Of a stretch of 64,000 nt of DNA, positions 1-10,482 are shown one piece after another. The notes under the pieces are model-generated. The model was not told the DNA's origin. It saw nothing but the letters and a program-made list of their open reading frames with translations, and searched no databases. Made by a program: the position numbers and the translations under genes. Within the stretch, counting starts at the first letter, position 1, and the number at the start of each line of letters is the position of its first letter. The stretch comes from Bradyrhizobium sp. PSBB068 (GTDB taxonomy: Bacteria > Pseudomonadota > Alphaproteobacteria > Rhizobiales > Xanthobacteraceae): contig CP069300.1 in NCBI GenBank assembly GCA_016839165.1, positions 7,264,001-7,328,000 of the forward strand, written 5' to 3'.

Positions 1-1
1 C

Positions 2-2548
2 AACAGTTTCATCAAGAAGAATCCGGTCGCAGGCAACAGGTTCGATGCAGAGATCGACCGGCTCGGTCCGCTGATCGAACGCCGACGCGCCGTGGTGGCG
101 CGCGACCGCACCGAGGCGCTGATCCACATCGCCACGGCAGCGGCTGCGCACTACCGGCGCGAGAAGCTGGAACGCGGCCTGCTCGACTATGACGATCTGA
201 TCGACAAGACGCTTGCGATGCTCGACCGGGTCTCCTCCGGCTGGGTGCACTACAAGCTCGACCGCGGCGTCGATCACGTGCTGATCGACGAGGCGCAGGA
301 CACCAGCCCGCGGCAGTGGGACATCGTCGCCCACATCATCTCGGAATTCACCTCCGGCGCCGGCGCGCGCGACGGCCTGGTGCGCACGGTGTTCGCGGTT
401 GGTGACGAGAAGCAGTCGATCTTCTCGTTCCAGGGCGCGGCGCCCCGTGAGTTCGATCTGCGCCGCCGCGAGCTGAGGCGGCGGTTCGAGGAGGCCGGGC
501 TGAAATTCGATCCGGTGTCGTTCACCTATTCGTTCCGCTCGGGACCGGTGATCCTGCATTCGGTCGACCATGTGTTCCGCGAGCAAGAGATCTTCCGCAG
601 CATCCATGCGGTCGAGAACGGTTATCCGATCCACAATGCGATGACTGACGCCGGCCCCAGCCTGATCGAGCTGTGGGATCTCGCGGTTGCCGACGACCGC
701 CAGGACATCGAGGGCTGGCGCGCGCCGTTCGACGGCGTCGCGGTGACCAGCCCCGAGGTGAAGCTGGCACGGCGCATCCAGGCCGAGATCAAGCGCTTGG
801 TCACCAGCGGCACCATGACCGGGAGCGCCGGTGGACGACGGCCATTGCGTTACGGCGACATGCTGATCCTGGTGCGGCGGCGCGGCAACGCCTTCGACGC
901 GGTGATCCAGGCGCTGAAGCACGCGGGCATTCCGGTCGCCGGCGCCGACCGGCTGAAGCTGACCGAGCACATCGCGATCATCGACCTGATGAACCTTGCC
1001 GACGCGCTGCTGCTGCCGCAGGACGACCTCGCGCTCGCGGTGGCGCTGAAGAGCCCGCTGTTCGGGCTCGACGACGACGATCTGTTCAAGCTCGCTTATC
1101 AGCGCCGCGGCTCGCTGCGCGAAGCACTGACCGCGCAGGCGCCGACCGACGAGCGTTTTTCGGCGGCGCTGCAGCGCCTGGAAGAGTGCGAGCGCCGCTT
1201 CACCCAGGAGACGCCGTTCGCGTTCTACGCCTGGCTGCTCGGCGGCGACGGCGGGCGGGCGCGCATGCTGCGCCGGCTCGGCCACGAGGCCAATGACGCG
1301 CTCGACGAATTCCTCGAACTGGCGCTGGGCTATGAGCGCAAGGCGCCGGCCTCGCTGCAGGGCTTCGTCGCCTGGCTGCGCGCCGCCGACACCGAGGTGA
1401 AGCGCGACATGGAGATCTCGCGCGACGAGGTGCGCGTGATGACCGTGCACGGCGCCAAGGGCCTCGAGGCATCGGTGGTGTTCCTGGTCGACACCACGAC
1501 CTCGCCGTCGGACACCCAGCGGCTGCGGCTGATCCATCTGCCGCAGGGCAATGCCGCGCCGAACGCGCCCGGCGTCGTGGTGTGGGCCGGCAAGAAGGCC
1601 GAGGATCCGCCCGCCGTCGCCGATGCGCGCAAGGCGATGCTCGGCGACACCGAGGACGAATATCGCCGCCTGCTCTATGTCGCGATGACCCGTGCCGCCG
1701 ACCGGCTGATCGTCGGCGGCTGCATGCCCGGCAACATGAGCACGGTGCGGAAATCCTCCTGGTACGATCTGATCACCAGGGGGCTCGCCAATGCCGGGCT
1801 CAAGCTCGAGGAAGAGGAGACGCCGGCCGGCAAGGTGATGCGCTATTCACGGCCGGATGACATCGCGGATCTCTCGGGCCCGGCCGCGCCAACGGAAGCG
1901 GCCCCGGTCGCGCTGCCGTCCTGGCTTCGTGAAGCGGCCGCACCCGAAGCCTCAGCCGCGGGCGTGCTGCGCCCGTCCGATCCGTCCGACGGCGACAGCC
2001 ATCCGATACGATCCGGCGAATCGGTGCAGCTGCGCGCCCGCGCCCTGCAACGCGGCACGCTGGTGCATCGCCTGCTGCAATCGCTGCCCGAAATCGCGCT
2101 GGAACGGCGGCTCGGCGCGGCGCTCGGTTATCTTGCGCGCAACGCCGATGGCTGGAGCGAAGACGAACGCGCGGCGCTGGCCCGGCAGGTGGTCGCCCTG
2201 ACCGTCGACCTGCGCTTCGCGCCGGTATTTGCCCCCGGCAGCCGTGCCGAAGTGTCGATCGTCGGCCGGCTGGAGCGGCCGGGCCTGCCGAAGGCGCTGG
2301 TCTCCGGCCAGATCGACCGGCTGGTGGTGACGCCGAACGAGGTCCTGATCGTCGATTTCAAGACCAACAACGCCCCGCCAAGGACCGCCGCCGACGCCCC
2401 CAAGGGTTATATCCGGCAGCTCGCGCTGTACCGCGCGGTGCTGGCGAAACTTTATCCCCAAAGGATCATCCACGCCGCCCTGCTCTGGACCGAAACCCCT
2501 GAAATGATGGAGATTTCCGCCTCCGCGCTGGACGCCGGGCTGGCATAA
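2..2548 (+). CDS. addA: Double-strand break repair helicase-nuclease AddA, C-terminal part (5' end outside window)
   Basis: The reading frame is open from the first bases, so the gene begins upstream and about 849 residues are seen. It is a UvrD/Rep-type superfamily 1 helicase: a Walker B motif LIDEAQDTSP, motif III VGDEKQSIFSFQGA, motif IV SFRSGP, motif V VMTVHGAKGLEA and motif VI RRLLYVAMTRA come in order. The C-terminus carries a RecB-type nuclease domain (RGTLVHRLLQ, then LIVDFKTN). With AddB it would unwind and resect double-strand breaks in the cytoplasm for RecA loading, the alphaproteobacterial counterpart of RecBCD. addB would be expected just upstream, followed here by trxA 116 bp downstream, an order common in Rhizobiales. 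Family assignment is firm; only the missing N-terminus (Walker A) cannot be checked. Confidence 0.95.
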   Translation, partial: NSFIKKNPVAGNRFDAEIDRLGPLIERRRAVVARDRTEALIHIATAAAAHYRREKLERGLLDYDDLIDKTLAMLDRVSSGWVHYKLDRGVDHVLIDEAQDTSPRQWDIVAHIISEFTSGAGARDGLVRTVFAVGDEKQSIFSFQGAAPREFDLRRRELRRRFEEAGLKFDPVSFTYSFRSGPVILHSVDHVFREQEIFRSIHAVENGYPIHNAMTDAGPSLIELWDLAVADDRQDIEGWRAPFDGVAVTSPEVKLARRIQAEIKRLVTSGTMTGSAGGRRPLRYGDMLILVRRRGNAFDAVIQALKHAGIPVAGADRLKLTEHIAIIDLMNLADALLLPQDDLALAVALKSPLFGLDDDDLFKLAYQRRGSLREALTAQAPTDERFSAALQRLEECERRFTQETPFAFYAWLLGGDGGRARMLRRLGHEANDALDEFLELALGYERKAPASLQGFVAWLRAADTEVKRDMEISRDEVRVMTVHGAKGLEASVVFLVDTTTSPSDTQRLRLIHLPQGNAAPNAPGVVVWAGKKAEDPPAVADARKAMLGDTEDEYRRLLYVAMTRAADRLIVGGCMPGNMSTVRKSSWYDLITRGLANAGLKLEEEETPAGKVMRYSRPDDIADLSGPAAPTEAAPVALPSWLREAAAPEASAAGVLRPSDPSDGDSHPIRSGESVQLRARALQRGTLVHRLLQSLPEIALERRLGAALGYLARNADGWSEDERAALARQVVALTVDLRFAPVFAPGSRAEVSIVGRLERPGLPKALVSGQIDRLVVTPNEVLIVDFKTNNAPPRTAADAPKGYIRQLALYRAVLAKLYPQRIIHAALLWTETPEMMEISASALDAGLA

Positions 2549-2664
2549 GTTCATGTCGGCGTGAGCGAGCTTGACCCGGCAAGGGGGCGTTCATACGTTT
2601 GCCGCATGCTCCCGGGCGCGATTCTCCACCGCGCCCTTTTGTCTCAACTGAACGAGGTACTCAC

Positions 2665-2985
2665 ATGGCCGTTGGCAAGGTTTCTGACGCCGATTTCGAA
2701 GCCGAAGTGCTCAAGGCGACCGGGCCGGTGGTCGTCGACTTCTGGGCCGAATGGTGCGGCCCCTGCCGCATGATCGCGCCCGCTCTCGATGAGATTTCCG
2801 GCGCGATGGGCGACAAGGTCAAGATCGTCAAGCTCAACGTCGACGAGAGCCCGAAGACCGCGTCGAAGTATGGCGTGATGTCGATCCCCACCCTGATGAT
2901 CTTCAAGGGCGGCGAGATGGCGTCGCGTCAGGTCGGCGCCGCGCCGAAGGCCAAGCTGCAGCAGTGGATCACCGCTGCGGTCTGA
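2665..2985 (+). CDS. trxA: Thioredoxin
   Basis: A 106-residue cytoplasmic thioredoxin with the classical redox motif WCGPC (Cys31, Cys34) after VVVDFWAE and the cis-proline region MSIPTLMIFKGG. It reduces protein disulfides and is recycled by thioredoxin reductase. The start chosen is the ATG in ACTCACATGGCCGTTGGC because it gives the normal family length and has an AACGAGG ribosome binding site; an in-frame ATG 66 bp upstream would add an unconserved arginine/proline-rich stretch. The gene follows addA on the same strand and ends just before a strong terminator. Confidence 0.97.
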   Translation: MAVGKVSDADFEAEVLKATGPVVVDFWAEWCGPCRMIAPALDEISGAMGDKVKIVKLNVDESPKTASKYGVMSIPTLMIFKGGEMASRQVGAAPKAKLQQWITAAV

Positions 2986-3012
2986 TCCGCTTTGAATTAG
3001 CTGATTTGCGAC

Positions 3013-3043
3013 ACGGCCGGCGAAAGCCGGCCGTTTTGTTTTA
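3013..3043 (+). terminator. Rho-independent terminator after trxA
   Basis: An 8-bp perfect GC stem CGGCCGGC / GCCGGCCG closes a GAAA tetraloop and is followed by TTTTGTTTTT. It lies 28 bp after the trxA stop, between convergent genes; the end of the T-tract holds the stop codon of the minus-strand metallophosphoesterase gene. Confidence 0.9.
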
Positions 3044-3781
3044 CCTGATCCATCCGGTCGCGAGCGCCGAGGCGAGCTCGGCCTCGCCATTGCGCCGCGC
3101 CAGCGCCGCCATCGCTTCGTGGTCGTAGGGGATGTGGCGGAAGGTGACATCCCAGTCGCCACCAACCCTTTCGAGGATCGCGTAGCGCGCGTCGGGTGAG
3201 CCGGCTTCGACCACATGCGGATACGGATGGACGTCGCGATAGCCGGGCGAGCCGACGCTGCCGGGATTCACGATCAGCCTCCCGTCGCGAAGCCGCACGG
3301 CGCGCGCGGTATGCGTATGGGCGCAAAGGATCAGCGACTGCGCAATGCCTGCGGCCCTCGCCTCGATTGATCCGGGCGAAGAGATGCACACCTCGCCGCC
3401 CGGCAGCACCGTGTCGAGCCAATAGGTCTCGTCATCCTGCGGCGTTGCGTGACAGAGGAACACCGCGTCGCGATAGACCGCATTGGCCGGCAGCGTGCGC
3501 AGCCAGTCGAAATGCCGCTGCTCGAGCTGGGTATGGACCAGCCGCTCCCATGCGCCCATTTTCTCATGCGGGCGGTCGATCAGATAGCGGTCGTGATTGC
3601 CGAGCAGATGGACCGCATCGAGCGCCATCAGCATATCGATGGTCGGCTGCGCGTCGAGCGGTCCGCTGACCATGTCGCCGAGATCGACGATGTCGGAAAT
3701 CCCTTGGGCGCGGATGTCCGACAGTACGGCTTCGAGCGCGAGATGATTGCCGTGGATGTCGGCGATCGCAGCAAAACGCAT
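3041..3781 (-). CDS. Metallophosphoesterase, YfcE/MJ0936-like phosphodiesterase
   Basis: The 246-residue protein has the full calcineurin-like metallophosphoesterase signature: DIHGN at residues 8-12, DLGDMVSGP at 33-41, GNHDR at 61-65, then CHATP and AHTHTAR near residues 145 and 190, and a C-terminal NPGSVGSPGYRD. These residues bind a dinuclear metal centre. The family hydrolyses phosphodiesters, but the physiological substrate cannot be told from sequence. It is the last gene of the minus-strand run and converges on trxA, sharing its terminator region. No signal peptide is visible, so it is expected in the cytoplasm. Confidence 0.85.
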   Translation of the reverse strand: MRFAAIADIHGNHLALEAVLSDIRAQGISDIVDLGDMVSGPLDAQPTIDMLMALDAVHLLGNHDRYLIDRPHEKMGAWERLVHTQLEQRHFDWLRTLPANAVYRDAVFLCHATPQDDETYWLDTVLPGGEVCISSPGSIEARAAGIAQSLILCAHTHTARAVRLRDGRLIVNPGSVGSPGYRDVHPYPHVVEAGSPDARYAILERVGGDWDVTFRHIPYDHEAMAALARRNGEAELASALATGWIR

Positions 3782-3828
3782 GTGTCTCGTCCTCCCTCAT
3801 GCGTACCGCAGCAGGGACGCGAGGCCTG

Positions 3829-5172
3829 TTATGCAGGAGGCGTGCCGTTGGCCGCAAGCACCGGGCCGGCGAGGTACAGCGAGCCGGTGATCAGGATGCG
3901 CGGCGGCACCTCATAGGCCAGCGTAGCGAGCCGTCGCAGCGCGGCGTCGACGCCGGTCGCGATCTCGACGCGCATGCCGAGCGCACGCGCGGCGTCGGCA
4001 AGCTTGTCCGGCGCCATGCCGTTGTCGCGGCCGGGCACCGGGACCGCGATGATGTGGCGCGTCAATCCGGCGAAATTGGCGAGGAATGCGCTGGCATCCT
4101 TGTTGGCCATCATGCCTGCGATCACGACCAGCGGCCGCGACACGCGCTCCTCGAGATCGCCGAGCGCGGCGGCCGCAACCCGGCCTCCCTCGGCATTGTG
4201 GCCGCCATCGAGCCAGACCTCGGAGCCCTGCGGTCCCTGGCAAACGAGCGTGCCGGAGACCAGCCGCTGCATCCGCGCCGGCCATTCCGCACTGACGATG
4301 CCGGTCTCGAAGGCGGCGAGGTTGAGCTTGAACGCGTCGATCGCGCGCAACGTCGCGATCGCAAGGCCGGCATTGTCGAACTGGTGGCGACCGAACAGTT
4401 TTGGCGCAGCGAGATCCATCAGGCCGCGCTCGTCCTGATAGACCAGGCGGCCACGCTCGACGCCGACATGCCATTGCTGGCCGGCGGCGTGCAGCGGCGC
4501 CCGCATGCGGTGCGCCTCCGCCTCGATCACCGCCATCGCATCGGGCGCCTGCTCGGCGCACACTACCGGCACCTTGCGCTTGATGATCGCGGCCTTCTCG
4601 CTGGCGATCAGGGCCAGCGTGTCGCCGAGGAATTCCATATGGTCCATGCTGACCGGCGTGATCACCGAAGCCAGCGGCATCTCGACCACATTGGTCGAAT
4701 CCAGCCGGCCGCCGAGGCCGACCTCGAGCAACGCAACGTCGGCCGGATGCTTCGCGAACAGGCAGAACGCGACCGCCGTTTCCATCTCGAAGATGGTGAT
4801 GGGATTGCCGGCATTGGCACGCTCGCAATGCTCGAACGTCGCGTGCAGCTCATCGTCGCCGACCAGCTTGCCGCCGCCGACGGCGCCGAGCCGGTAGCAT
4901 TCGTTGAGCCGCACCAGATAGGGCGAGGTGAAGACGTGCACCCGCAGGCCCGATGCTTCGAGGATCGCGCGCAGATATGCGACCGTCGAGCCCTTGCCGT
5001 TGGTGCCGGCGACATGGATCACCGGCGGCAGCTTGCGCTCGGGATGATCGAGCCGCTCCATCAGGCCGCGCATGCGATCGAGGCTGAGATCGATGCGCTT
5101 GGGATGCAGCGCCGATATCCGCGCGATCAGCGCCTCGAACGAGGCCTGCGATGGGGCGGCGCTTGCGGTCAC
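3829..5172 (-). CDS. folC: Bifunctional folylpolyglutamate synthase / dihydrofolate synthase
   Basis: The 447-residue protein is a Mur-ligase-family enzyme with the folate-specific P-loop [10 protein letters not shown] at residues 54-63, the [11 protein letters not shown] segment around 150 and the C-terminal domain stretch LDGGHN near 300. It adds glutamate to dihydropteroate or tetrahydrofolate using ATP in the cytoplasm. The GTG start overlaps the accD stop by 4 bp (GTGA), so the two are probably translationally coupled; accD-folC pairing is common in proteobacteria. Length is normal for the family. Confidence 0.93.
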   Translation of the reverse strand: MTASAAPSQASFEALIARISALHPKRIDLSLDRMRGLMERLDHPERKLPPVIHVAGTNGKGSTVAYLRAILEASGLRVHVFTSPYLVRLNECYRLGAVGGGKLVGDDELHATFEHCERANAGNPITIFEMETAVAFCLFAKHPADVALLEVGLGGRLDSTNVVEMPLASVITPVSMDHMEFLGDTLALIASEKAAIIKRKVPVVCAEQAPDAMAVIEAEAHRMRAPLHAAGQQWHVGVERGRLVYQDERGLMDLAAPKLFGRHQFDNAGLAIATLRAIDAFKLNLAAFETGIVSAEWPARMQRLVSGTLVCQGPQGSEVWLDGGHNAEGGRVAAAALGDLEERVSRPLVVIAGMMANKDASAFLANFAGLTRHIIAVPVPGRDNGMAPDKLADAARALGMRVEIATGVDAALRRLATLAYEVPPRILITGSLYLAGPVLAANGTPPA

Positions 5173-6110
5173 GCGTGCGGCGCGGCCGGCACCGTCTCCG
5201 GGGCCGTCACGATCTGGGCCGGCTCGGTGACCGGAGTTGCGGGCTTCGATGCGGTTTCAAGCGCCGGCGCCTTGGTCAGCAGCCGGCACAGCCGCGCCAG
5301 CGTGGCCTTCATCTCATGGCGATGCACGACCATGTCGACCATGCCGTGCTCGCGCAGGTATTCGGCGCGCTGAAAACCTTCGGGCAGCTTCTCGCGGATG
5401 GTCTGCTCGATCACGCGCGCGCCGGCAAAGCCGATCAGTGCGCCGGGCTCGGCGATGTGGATGTCGCCGAGCATCGCATAGGAGGCGGTGACGCCGCCGG
5501 TGGTCGGATTGGTCAGCACGACGATGTAGGGCTGGCGCGCCTCGCGCAGCATCTGCACGCCGACCGTGGTGCGCGGCATCTGCATCAGCGACAGAATGCC
5601 TTCCTGCATCCGCGCGCCGCCGGAGGCGGCGAACACGATGAACGGCGACTTCTTCTCGACCGCGAGCTCGAGCCCGCGCACCATCGCTTCACCGGCCGCC
5701 ATGCCGAGCGAGCCGCCCATGAAATCGAAATCCTGCACCGCGACCACGACGCCGGCTCCCTCTAACTTGCCGTAGCCGACCTTGATCGCGTCGTTCAGTC
5801 CGGTCTTGGCGCGCGCGTCCTTGATGCGGTCGACATACTTGCGCTCGTCGCGGAACTTGAGCGGATCGGCCGCGACGTCAGGCAGCGCGACGTCGAACCA
5901 GGTCTCATTGTCGAAGATCGACTTGAGCCGGGCCACCGCGCCCATGCGCATGTGGTAGTTCGAGCCGGGGATCACGAACTGGTTGGCCTCGACGTCCTTG
6001 TAGAACACGAGCTGCCCGGAATCCGGGCACTTGATCCAGAGATTCTCCGGCGTCTCGCGGCGCAGGATGTTGCGGATCTTCGGCCGGACGACGTTGGTGA
6101 GCCAGTTCAT
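5169..6110 (-). CDS. accD: Acetyl-CoA carboxylase carboxyltransferase subunit beta
   Basis: A 313-residue carboxyltransferase beta subunit, which with AccA moves the carboxyl group from biotin to acetyl-CoA in fatty acid synthesis. Recognisable blocks are [24 protein letters not shown] and [11 protein letters not shown]. The ATG at MNWLTNVV is preferred over an upstream in-frame start because it has a GGAG site 7 bases away and matches the family N-terminus. The N-terminal zinc ribbon is degenerate: where E. coli has four cysteines (27, 30, 46, 49) this protein keeps only Cys28, with Ser31, Ile47 and Ser50 at the other sites. The C-terminal 30 residues are a proline/alanine/threonine-rich tail. 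It lies between trpA and folC. Confidence 0.95.
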   Translation of the reverse strand: MNWLTNVVRPKIRNILRRETPENLWIKCPDSGQLVFYKDVEANQFVIPGSNYHMRMGAVARLKSIFDNETWFDVALPDVAADPLKFRDERKYVDRIKDARAKTGLNDAIKVGYGKLEGAGVVVAVQDFDFMGGSLGMAAGEAMVRGLELAVEKKSPFIVFAASGGARMQEGILSLMQMPRTTVGVQMLREARQPYIVVLTNPTTGGVTASYAMLGDIHIAEPGALIGFAGARVIEQTIREKLPEGFQRAEYLREHGMVDMVVHRHEMKATLARLCRLLTKAPALETASKPATPVTEPAQIVTAPETVPAAPHA

Positions 6111-6214
6111 GGTTCGCTCCGAAATGCGGGTCGGTCCCGCACCAGCTGGATATATGGCGGGCCGGGCGAACCCGGCAAGCCGCCGTCTGCGGCCTTGTTG
6201 CCGCAAAATGTGGC

Positions 6215-7051
6215 TTATTCAGCGGCCTGCTTGGCGCCCCGGACCCCCTGCGCCAGCGCGGACACCAGGTCCGCCACCGCACTCACGGTCTTCGGCGTGG
6301 CGCGGCCCTCGGCATCGAGGTTGGCACGCACCGCATCGACGATTGCGGTGCCGACCACGGCGCCGTTGGCACTCTCGGCGATCGCGCGCGCCGTCTCAGG
6401 GGTGCGGATGCCGAAGCCGACGCAGACCGGCAGCTTGGTGTGCCGCTTGATGCGCGCGACCGCTTCCGCAACCGCGTTGGAGTCGGCCGCAGCGCTGCCG
6501 GTGATGCCGGTGATCGAGACGTAATAGACAAAGCCCGACGTGTTGGCGAGCACCGCCGGCAGGCGCTTGTCGTCAGTGGTCGGCGTCGCCAGCCGGATGA
6601 AGTTCAACCCGGCCTTCATCGCCGGGATGCAGAGCTCGGTGTCTTCCTCCGGCGGCAGGTCGACGATGATCAGGCCATCGACGCCGGCGGTCTTGGCGTC
6701 AGTCAGGAAGCCGTCGACGCCGTAGATGTAGATCGGATTGTAGTAGCCCATCAGCACGATCGGCGTGGCGTTGTCCTCCTTGCGGAAGTCGCGGACCATC
6801 GCCAGCGTCTTGCGCAAGGTCATGCCGCCCTTGAGCGCACGCAGGCCGGCGGCCTGGATCGACGGGCCGTCGGCCATCGGATCGGTGAAGGGCATGCCGA
6901 TCTCGATGACGTCGGCGCCGGCCTTCGGCAGCGCCTTGAGGATATCGAGCGAGGTCTTGGCGTCGGGGTCGCCCGCCATCACGAAGGTGACGAAGGCGGA
7001 GCGGCCCTGCTGCTTCAGCTCGGCGAAACGTGCGTCGATACGGGTAGTCAT
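6215..7051 (-). CDS. trpA: Tryptophan synthase alpha subunit
   Basis: The 278-residue TIM-barrel protein converts indole-3-glycerol phosphate to indole and glyceraldehyde 3-phosphate and passes indole to TrpB. The catalytic residues are visible as Glu50 (in DVIEIGMPF) and Asp61 (in [10 protein letters not shown]). The phosphate-binding end GFGIRTPE is intact. It would normally follow trpB closely, but about 500 bp now separate them, filled by the nuclease cassette at 7074-7526. Confidence 0.96.
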   Translation of the reverse strand: MTTRIDARFAELKQQGRSAFVTFVMAGDPDAKTSLDILKALPKAGADVIEIGMPFTDPMADGPSIQAAGLRALKGGMTLRKTLAMVRDFRKEDNATPIVLMGYYNPIYIYGVDGFLTDAKTAGVDGLIIVDLPPEEDTELCIPAMKAGLNFIRLATPTTDDKRLPAVLANTSGFVYYVSITGITGSAAADSNAVAEAVARIKRHTKLPVCVGFGIRTPETARAIAESANGAVVGTAIVDAVRANLDAEGRATPKTVSAVADLVSALAQGVRGAKQAAE

Positions 7052-7073
7052 GGTTGGACAGTCGCTGTGCTAT

Positions 7074-7526
7074 ACCTCTCCCCTCCGGGGAGAGGTCGGC
7101 TGCGTAGCAGCCGGGTGAGGGGGATGGAGCAGTTCAAAGCAAGAGCGCGAAGCCTCCGCGCGTCACAGACAAACGCCGAGGCGAAGCTTTGGCAGGCGCT
7201 GCGCAATCGCAGGCTAGCGCGATGGAAATTCCGTCGCCAGCACCCGATTGACCGATACGTCGTCGATTTCGTCACGCTCGACGGCAAACTGATCGTGGAA
7301 GTCGACGGCGTAACACATTCCACGTCATCAGAACTGAAACGCGACGAAGCCAGGACCAAAGTCCTCGAAGCTTGCGGCTTTCTCGTCGTGCGGGTTACCA
7401 AGACCGATGTGTATGAGAATCGCGAGGGTGTGCTCGAGATGATCGAAACATCGCTGCGGTTCGAATGAGTGGAGAGACCCCTCACCCGGCTGCTGCGCAG
7501 CCGACCTCTCCCCAACGGGGAGAGGT
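7074..7526 (+). mobile_element. DUF559 cassette with palindromic terminal inverted repeats, between trpB and trpA
   Basis: The two ends, 7074-7122 and 7478-7526, are inverted copies of one 49-bp sequence; they differ only at three bases of one hairpin loop and one base of the other. Each copy has an outer 10-bp hairpin (ACCTCTCCCC / GGGGAGAGGT, 3-base loop), then a 7-bp hairpin (CGGCTGC / GCAGCCG, 3-base loop), then GGTGAGGGG pointing inward. The interior is essentially one gene, the DUF559 protein. No target-site duplication is evident. That it is or was mobile is inferred from the inverted ends and from a similar cassette at 49379-49848. Confidence 0.7.
7124..7468 (+). CDS. DUF559 (Vsr/PD-(D/E)XK-like) small nuclease-fold protein
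   Basis: The 114-residue protein belongs to DUF559, a domain related to the very-short-patch-repair endonuclease fold. The likely active-site residues are kept: Asp48 in VVDFV, Glu59 and Asp61 in IVEVDG, and His65. The N-terminal helix with NAEAKLWQALR is also typical. The start ATG at 7124 directly follows GGTGAGGGGG, which is the inner tail of the left terminal repeat, so the repeat appears to supply the ribosome binding site. It is on the opposite strand to the surrounding trp genes. The biochemical function of DUF559 proteins is not established; nuclease activity is inferred from the fold family. Confidence 0.85.
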   Translation: MEQFKARARSLRASQTNAEAKLWQALRNRRLARWKFRRQHPIDRYVVDFVTLDGKLIVEVDGVTHSTSSELKRDEARTKVLEACGFLVVRVTKTDVYENREGVLEMIETSLRFE

Positions 7527-7547
7527 AAGGAAGGAGCGCCCAGCCCA

Positions 7548-8761
<1,214 letters not shown>

Positions 8762-8765
<4 letters not shown>

Positions 8766-9433
8766 CGAACCATCAGTTCTTGGGTAGTACTTTGGGTTGC
8801 GCGTGCGGCGCGGATGAAGGCGCGGATCAGCTCGGGATCCTTGACGCCGGGCGTGCGCTCGACACCCGAGGAGACGTCGACGCCGCCGGCGCGGGTAACG
8901 CGGACGGCTTCAGCGACGTTCTCGGCGTTGAGCCCGCCGGAGACCATGTAGGGCAGCGCGAGGTCGAGATTTTCCAGCACGTGCCAATCGAACGGCGCGC
9001 CGAGACCGCCTGGCCGCGTCGCATCCTTTGGCGCGCGGGCATCGAACAGGATACTGTCGGCGACGCCGGCATAACCCGGCAGCGGCGCGAGGTCGGCCGC
9101 GGTCTCGACCGGCAGCGCCTTCATCAGCGGCAGGCCGAATTTCTGCTTGAGATCACGCAGCCGCGCGGTGGTCTCCTTGCCGTGCAGCTGCAGGATATCC
9201 GGCCGCAGCGTCTCGATGATGTTCTCGATGGTCGCGTCGTCGGCATCGACCGTCAGCGCGACCTTCACGGCGCGGCCCTTGGCCTGTTTGCCGAGCTCGC
9301 GCGCGGTCTCTAGGCTGATATGGCGCGGCGACGGCGGAAAGAACACGAACCCCACCATGTCGGCGCCGCTCTCCAGCGCGACGTCGAGCGTCTCGCGCGT
9401 TGACAGGCCGCAGATTTTGACGAGCAGGGGCAT
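8762..9433 (-). CDS. trpF: Phosphoribosylanthranilate isomerase
   Basis: The 223-residue TIM-barrel enzyme catalyses the Amadori rearrangement of phosphoribosylanthranilate in tryptophan synthesis. The signature start LVKICGLS with catalytic Cys8 is present, followed by [12 protein letters not shown] and a C-terminal SGLNAENV / VDVSSGVE block that binds phosphate. It heads the trpF-trpB-trpA order and overlaps trpB by 4 bp. Confidence 0.95.
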
Positions 9434-9508
9434 GGTCTCGAAACGGGTCTCAAAACAGGTTTTCGGGCGGCCGGAACCGGGGTGAACCCTGGTCGGACGG
9501 GGCGGGTT

Positions 9509-9895
9509 CTACAACGTCGCGCCCTGCTTGTCTCGCCCATTGGGCCCGTAAAAGCCGAGCTGGGCCGCGGCCGGGCGGCGCTGCGCGTCGTCCCGGGAGG
9601 CCGCGGCCCTGAGGTCGGCGAGCTCGGCGCGGATGTGGCGGGCGTCGGCCTCGTGCTGCCGGGCGGCGCGGCGCCAGCGCCCCTGCTTGAACCAGGTCGC
9701 CATGCCGCCCGCGATCACGCCCAGGATCGCGGAAGCGATGATGACCACGAACAGCGGCAGTGTGACCGCAACCGTCGGCGTCACAGAATTGAACGGGTCA
9801 AACGACACCGTCACCCAGTGACGGTTGGCGACGGCGAAGATGATGAAGATCAGTCCGAGCGGAATGACGACCACTGCCGTGAAGAACTTTCGCAT
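9509..9895 (-). CDS. LapA-like (DUF1049) inner membrane protein
   Basis: A small protein of about 128 residues with two hydrophobic segments (roughly residues 5-24 and 45-66) and a hydrophilic C-terminal tail rich in Ala, Arg and Asp that may form a coiled coil. This is the LapA/DUF1049 layout (lipopolysaccharide assembly protein A domain), and a lapA-like gene beside ihfB is typical of proteobacteria. Two ATGs lie 6 bases apart; the inner one is chosen because GAGAG sits 6 bases before it. In E. coli LapA helps control LPS synthesis through FtsH; that role is not shown here. Confidence 0.75.
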   Translation of the reverse strand: MRKFFTAVVVIPLGLIFIIFAVANRHWVTVSFDPFNSVTPTVAVTLPLFVVIIASAILGVIAGGMATWFKQGRWRRAARQHEADARHIRAELADLRAAASRDDAQRRPAAAQLGFYGPNGRDKQGATL

Positions 9896-9978
9896 GACCA
9901 TCTCTCGCAGCGATGGAGAAAGTGCGGGCCCTTCGCCCGCAGCACGACAACGCCGGAGGCGGCGCTCAGGCCTCAGCC

Positions 9979-10308
9979 TTAAGCATCAGCCTTGGGCGCG
10001 TCGATCTTGGCGGCTCCCGCCTCGGCCTCGTCGCGATTGAGGCGCTCGCGCATTTCCTTGCCGGTCTTGAAGAACGGCACGCTCTTCTGGTCGACCGGCA
10101 CATGCTCGCCGGTACGCGGATTGCGGCCGGCACGCGCCGGGCGATGCTTCACCGAGAATGCGCCGAAACCGCGCAGCTCGACGCGGTCGCCACGCGCCAG
10201 CGCCGCGACGATTTCATCGAGAATCGCATTCACAATGTTCTCGACGTCCCGCTGATAGAGGTGCGGGTTGTGCTCGGCGATACGCTGAACAAGTTCGGAT
10301 TTGATCAT
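9979..10308 (-). CDS. ihfB: Integration host factor subunit beta
   Basis: The 109-residue DNA-bending protein of the HU/IHF family has the typical start [11 protein letters not shown], the VELRGFGAF strand and the DNA-inserting proline arm in [11 protein letters not shown]. It pairs with IHF-alpha to bend DNA in transcription, recombination and replication, and assists sigma-54 promoters. A 15-residue Ala/Asp-rich tail extends beyond the usual end. The gene lies in the conserved rpsA-sppA-ihfB-lapA order. Confidence 0.94.
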   Translation of the reverse strand: MIKSELVQRIAEHNPHLYQRDVENIVNAILDEIVAALARGDRVELRGFGAFSVKHRPARAGRNPRTGEHVPVDQKSVPFFKTGKEMRERLNRDEAEAGAAKIDAPKADA

Positions 10309-10434
10309 CGAAAATGGGATCCGGGCTCTTGCGGAAACCCATTTCCGTGAAAATGCCGTGCACTGTCAAGACGCTAAATCGATTTAGGACGCCGTGAAAT
10401 CGCGTGACAAATAGCCCAATTGGGGCATGCGGCG

Positions 10435-10453
10435 ATTCCCGCAGAGCGGGAAT
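10435..10453 (-). terminator. Hairpin just after sppA, possible weak terminator
   Basis: A perfect 8-bp stem ATTCCCGC / GCGGGAAT with a 3-base loop lies 30 bp beyond the sppA stop. No T-run follows in the direction of transcription, so it may be a processing or rho-related structure. The rest of 10309-10482 shows only a short CCCAATTGGG palindrome. Confidence 0.35.
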
Positions 10454-10482
10454 ACCTTGATCATCACGCGTTTCGCACCCGA

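Noticed and set aside
3799..5373. A 524-codon frame antisense to folC
   Set aside because: folC is clear by motifs and operon coupling; the antisense product has no recognisable domain.
6440..7468. A 342-codon plus-strand frame ending in the DUF559 domain
   Set aside because: Everything before 7124 is antisense to trpA. Only the last 114 codons, which start after the repeat tail, form the real gene.
7060..7540. Target-site duplication flanking the first DUF559 cassette
   Set aside because: The bases directly outside 7074 and 7526 do not repeat convincingly, so no duplication is claimed.
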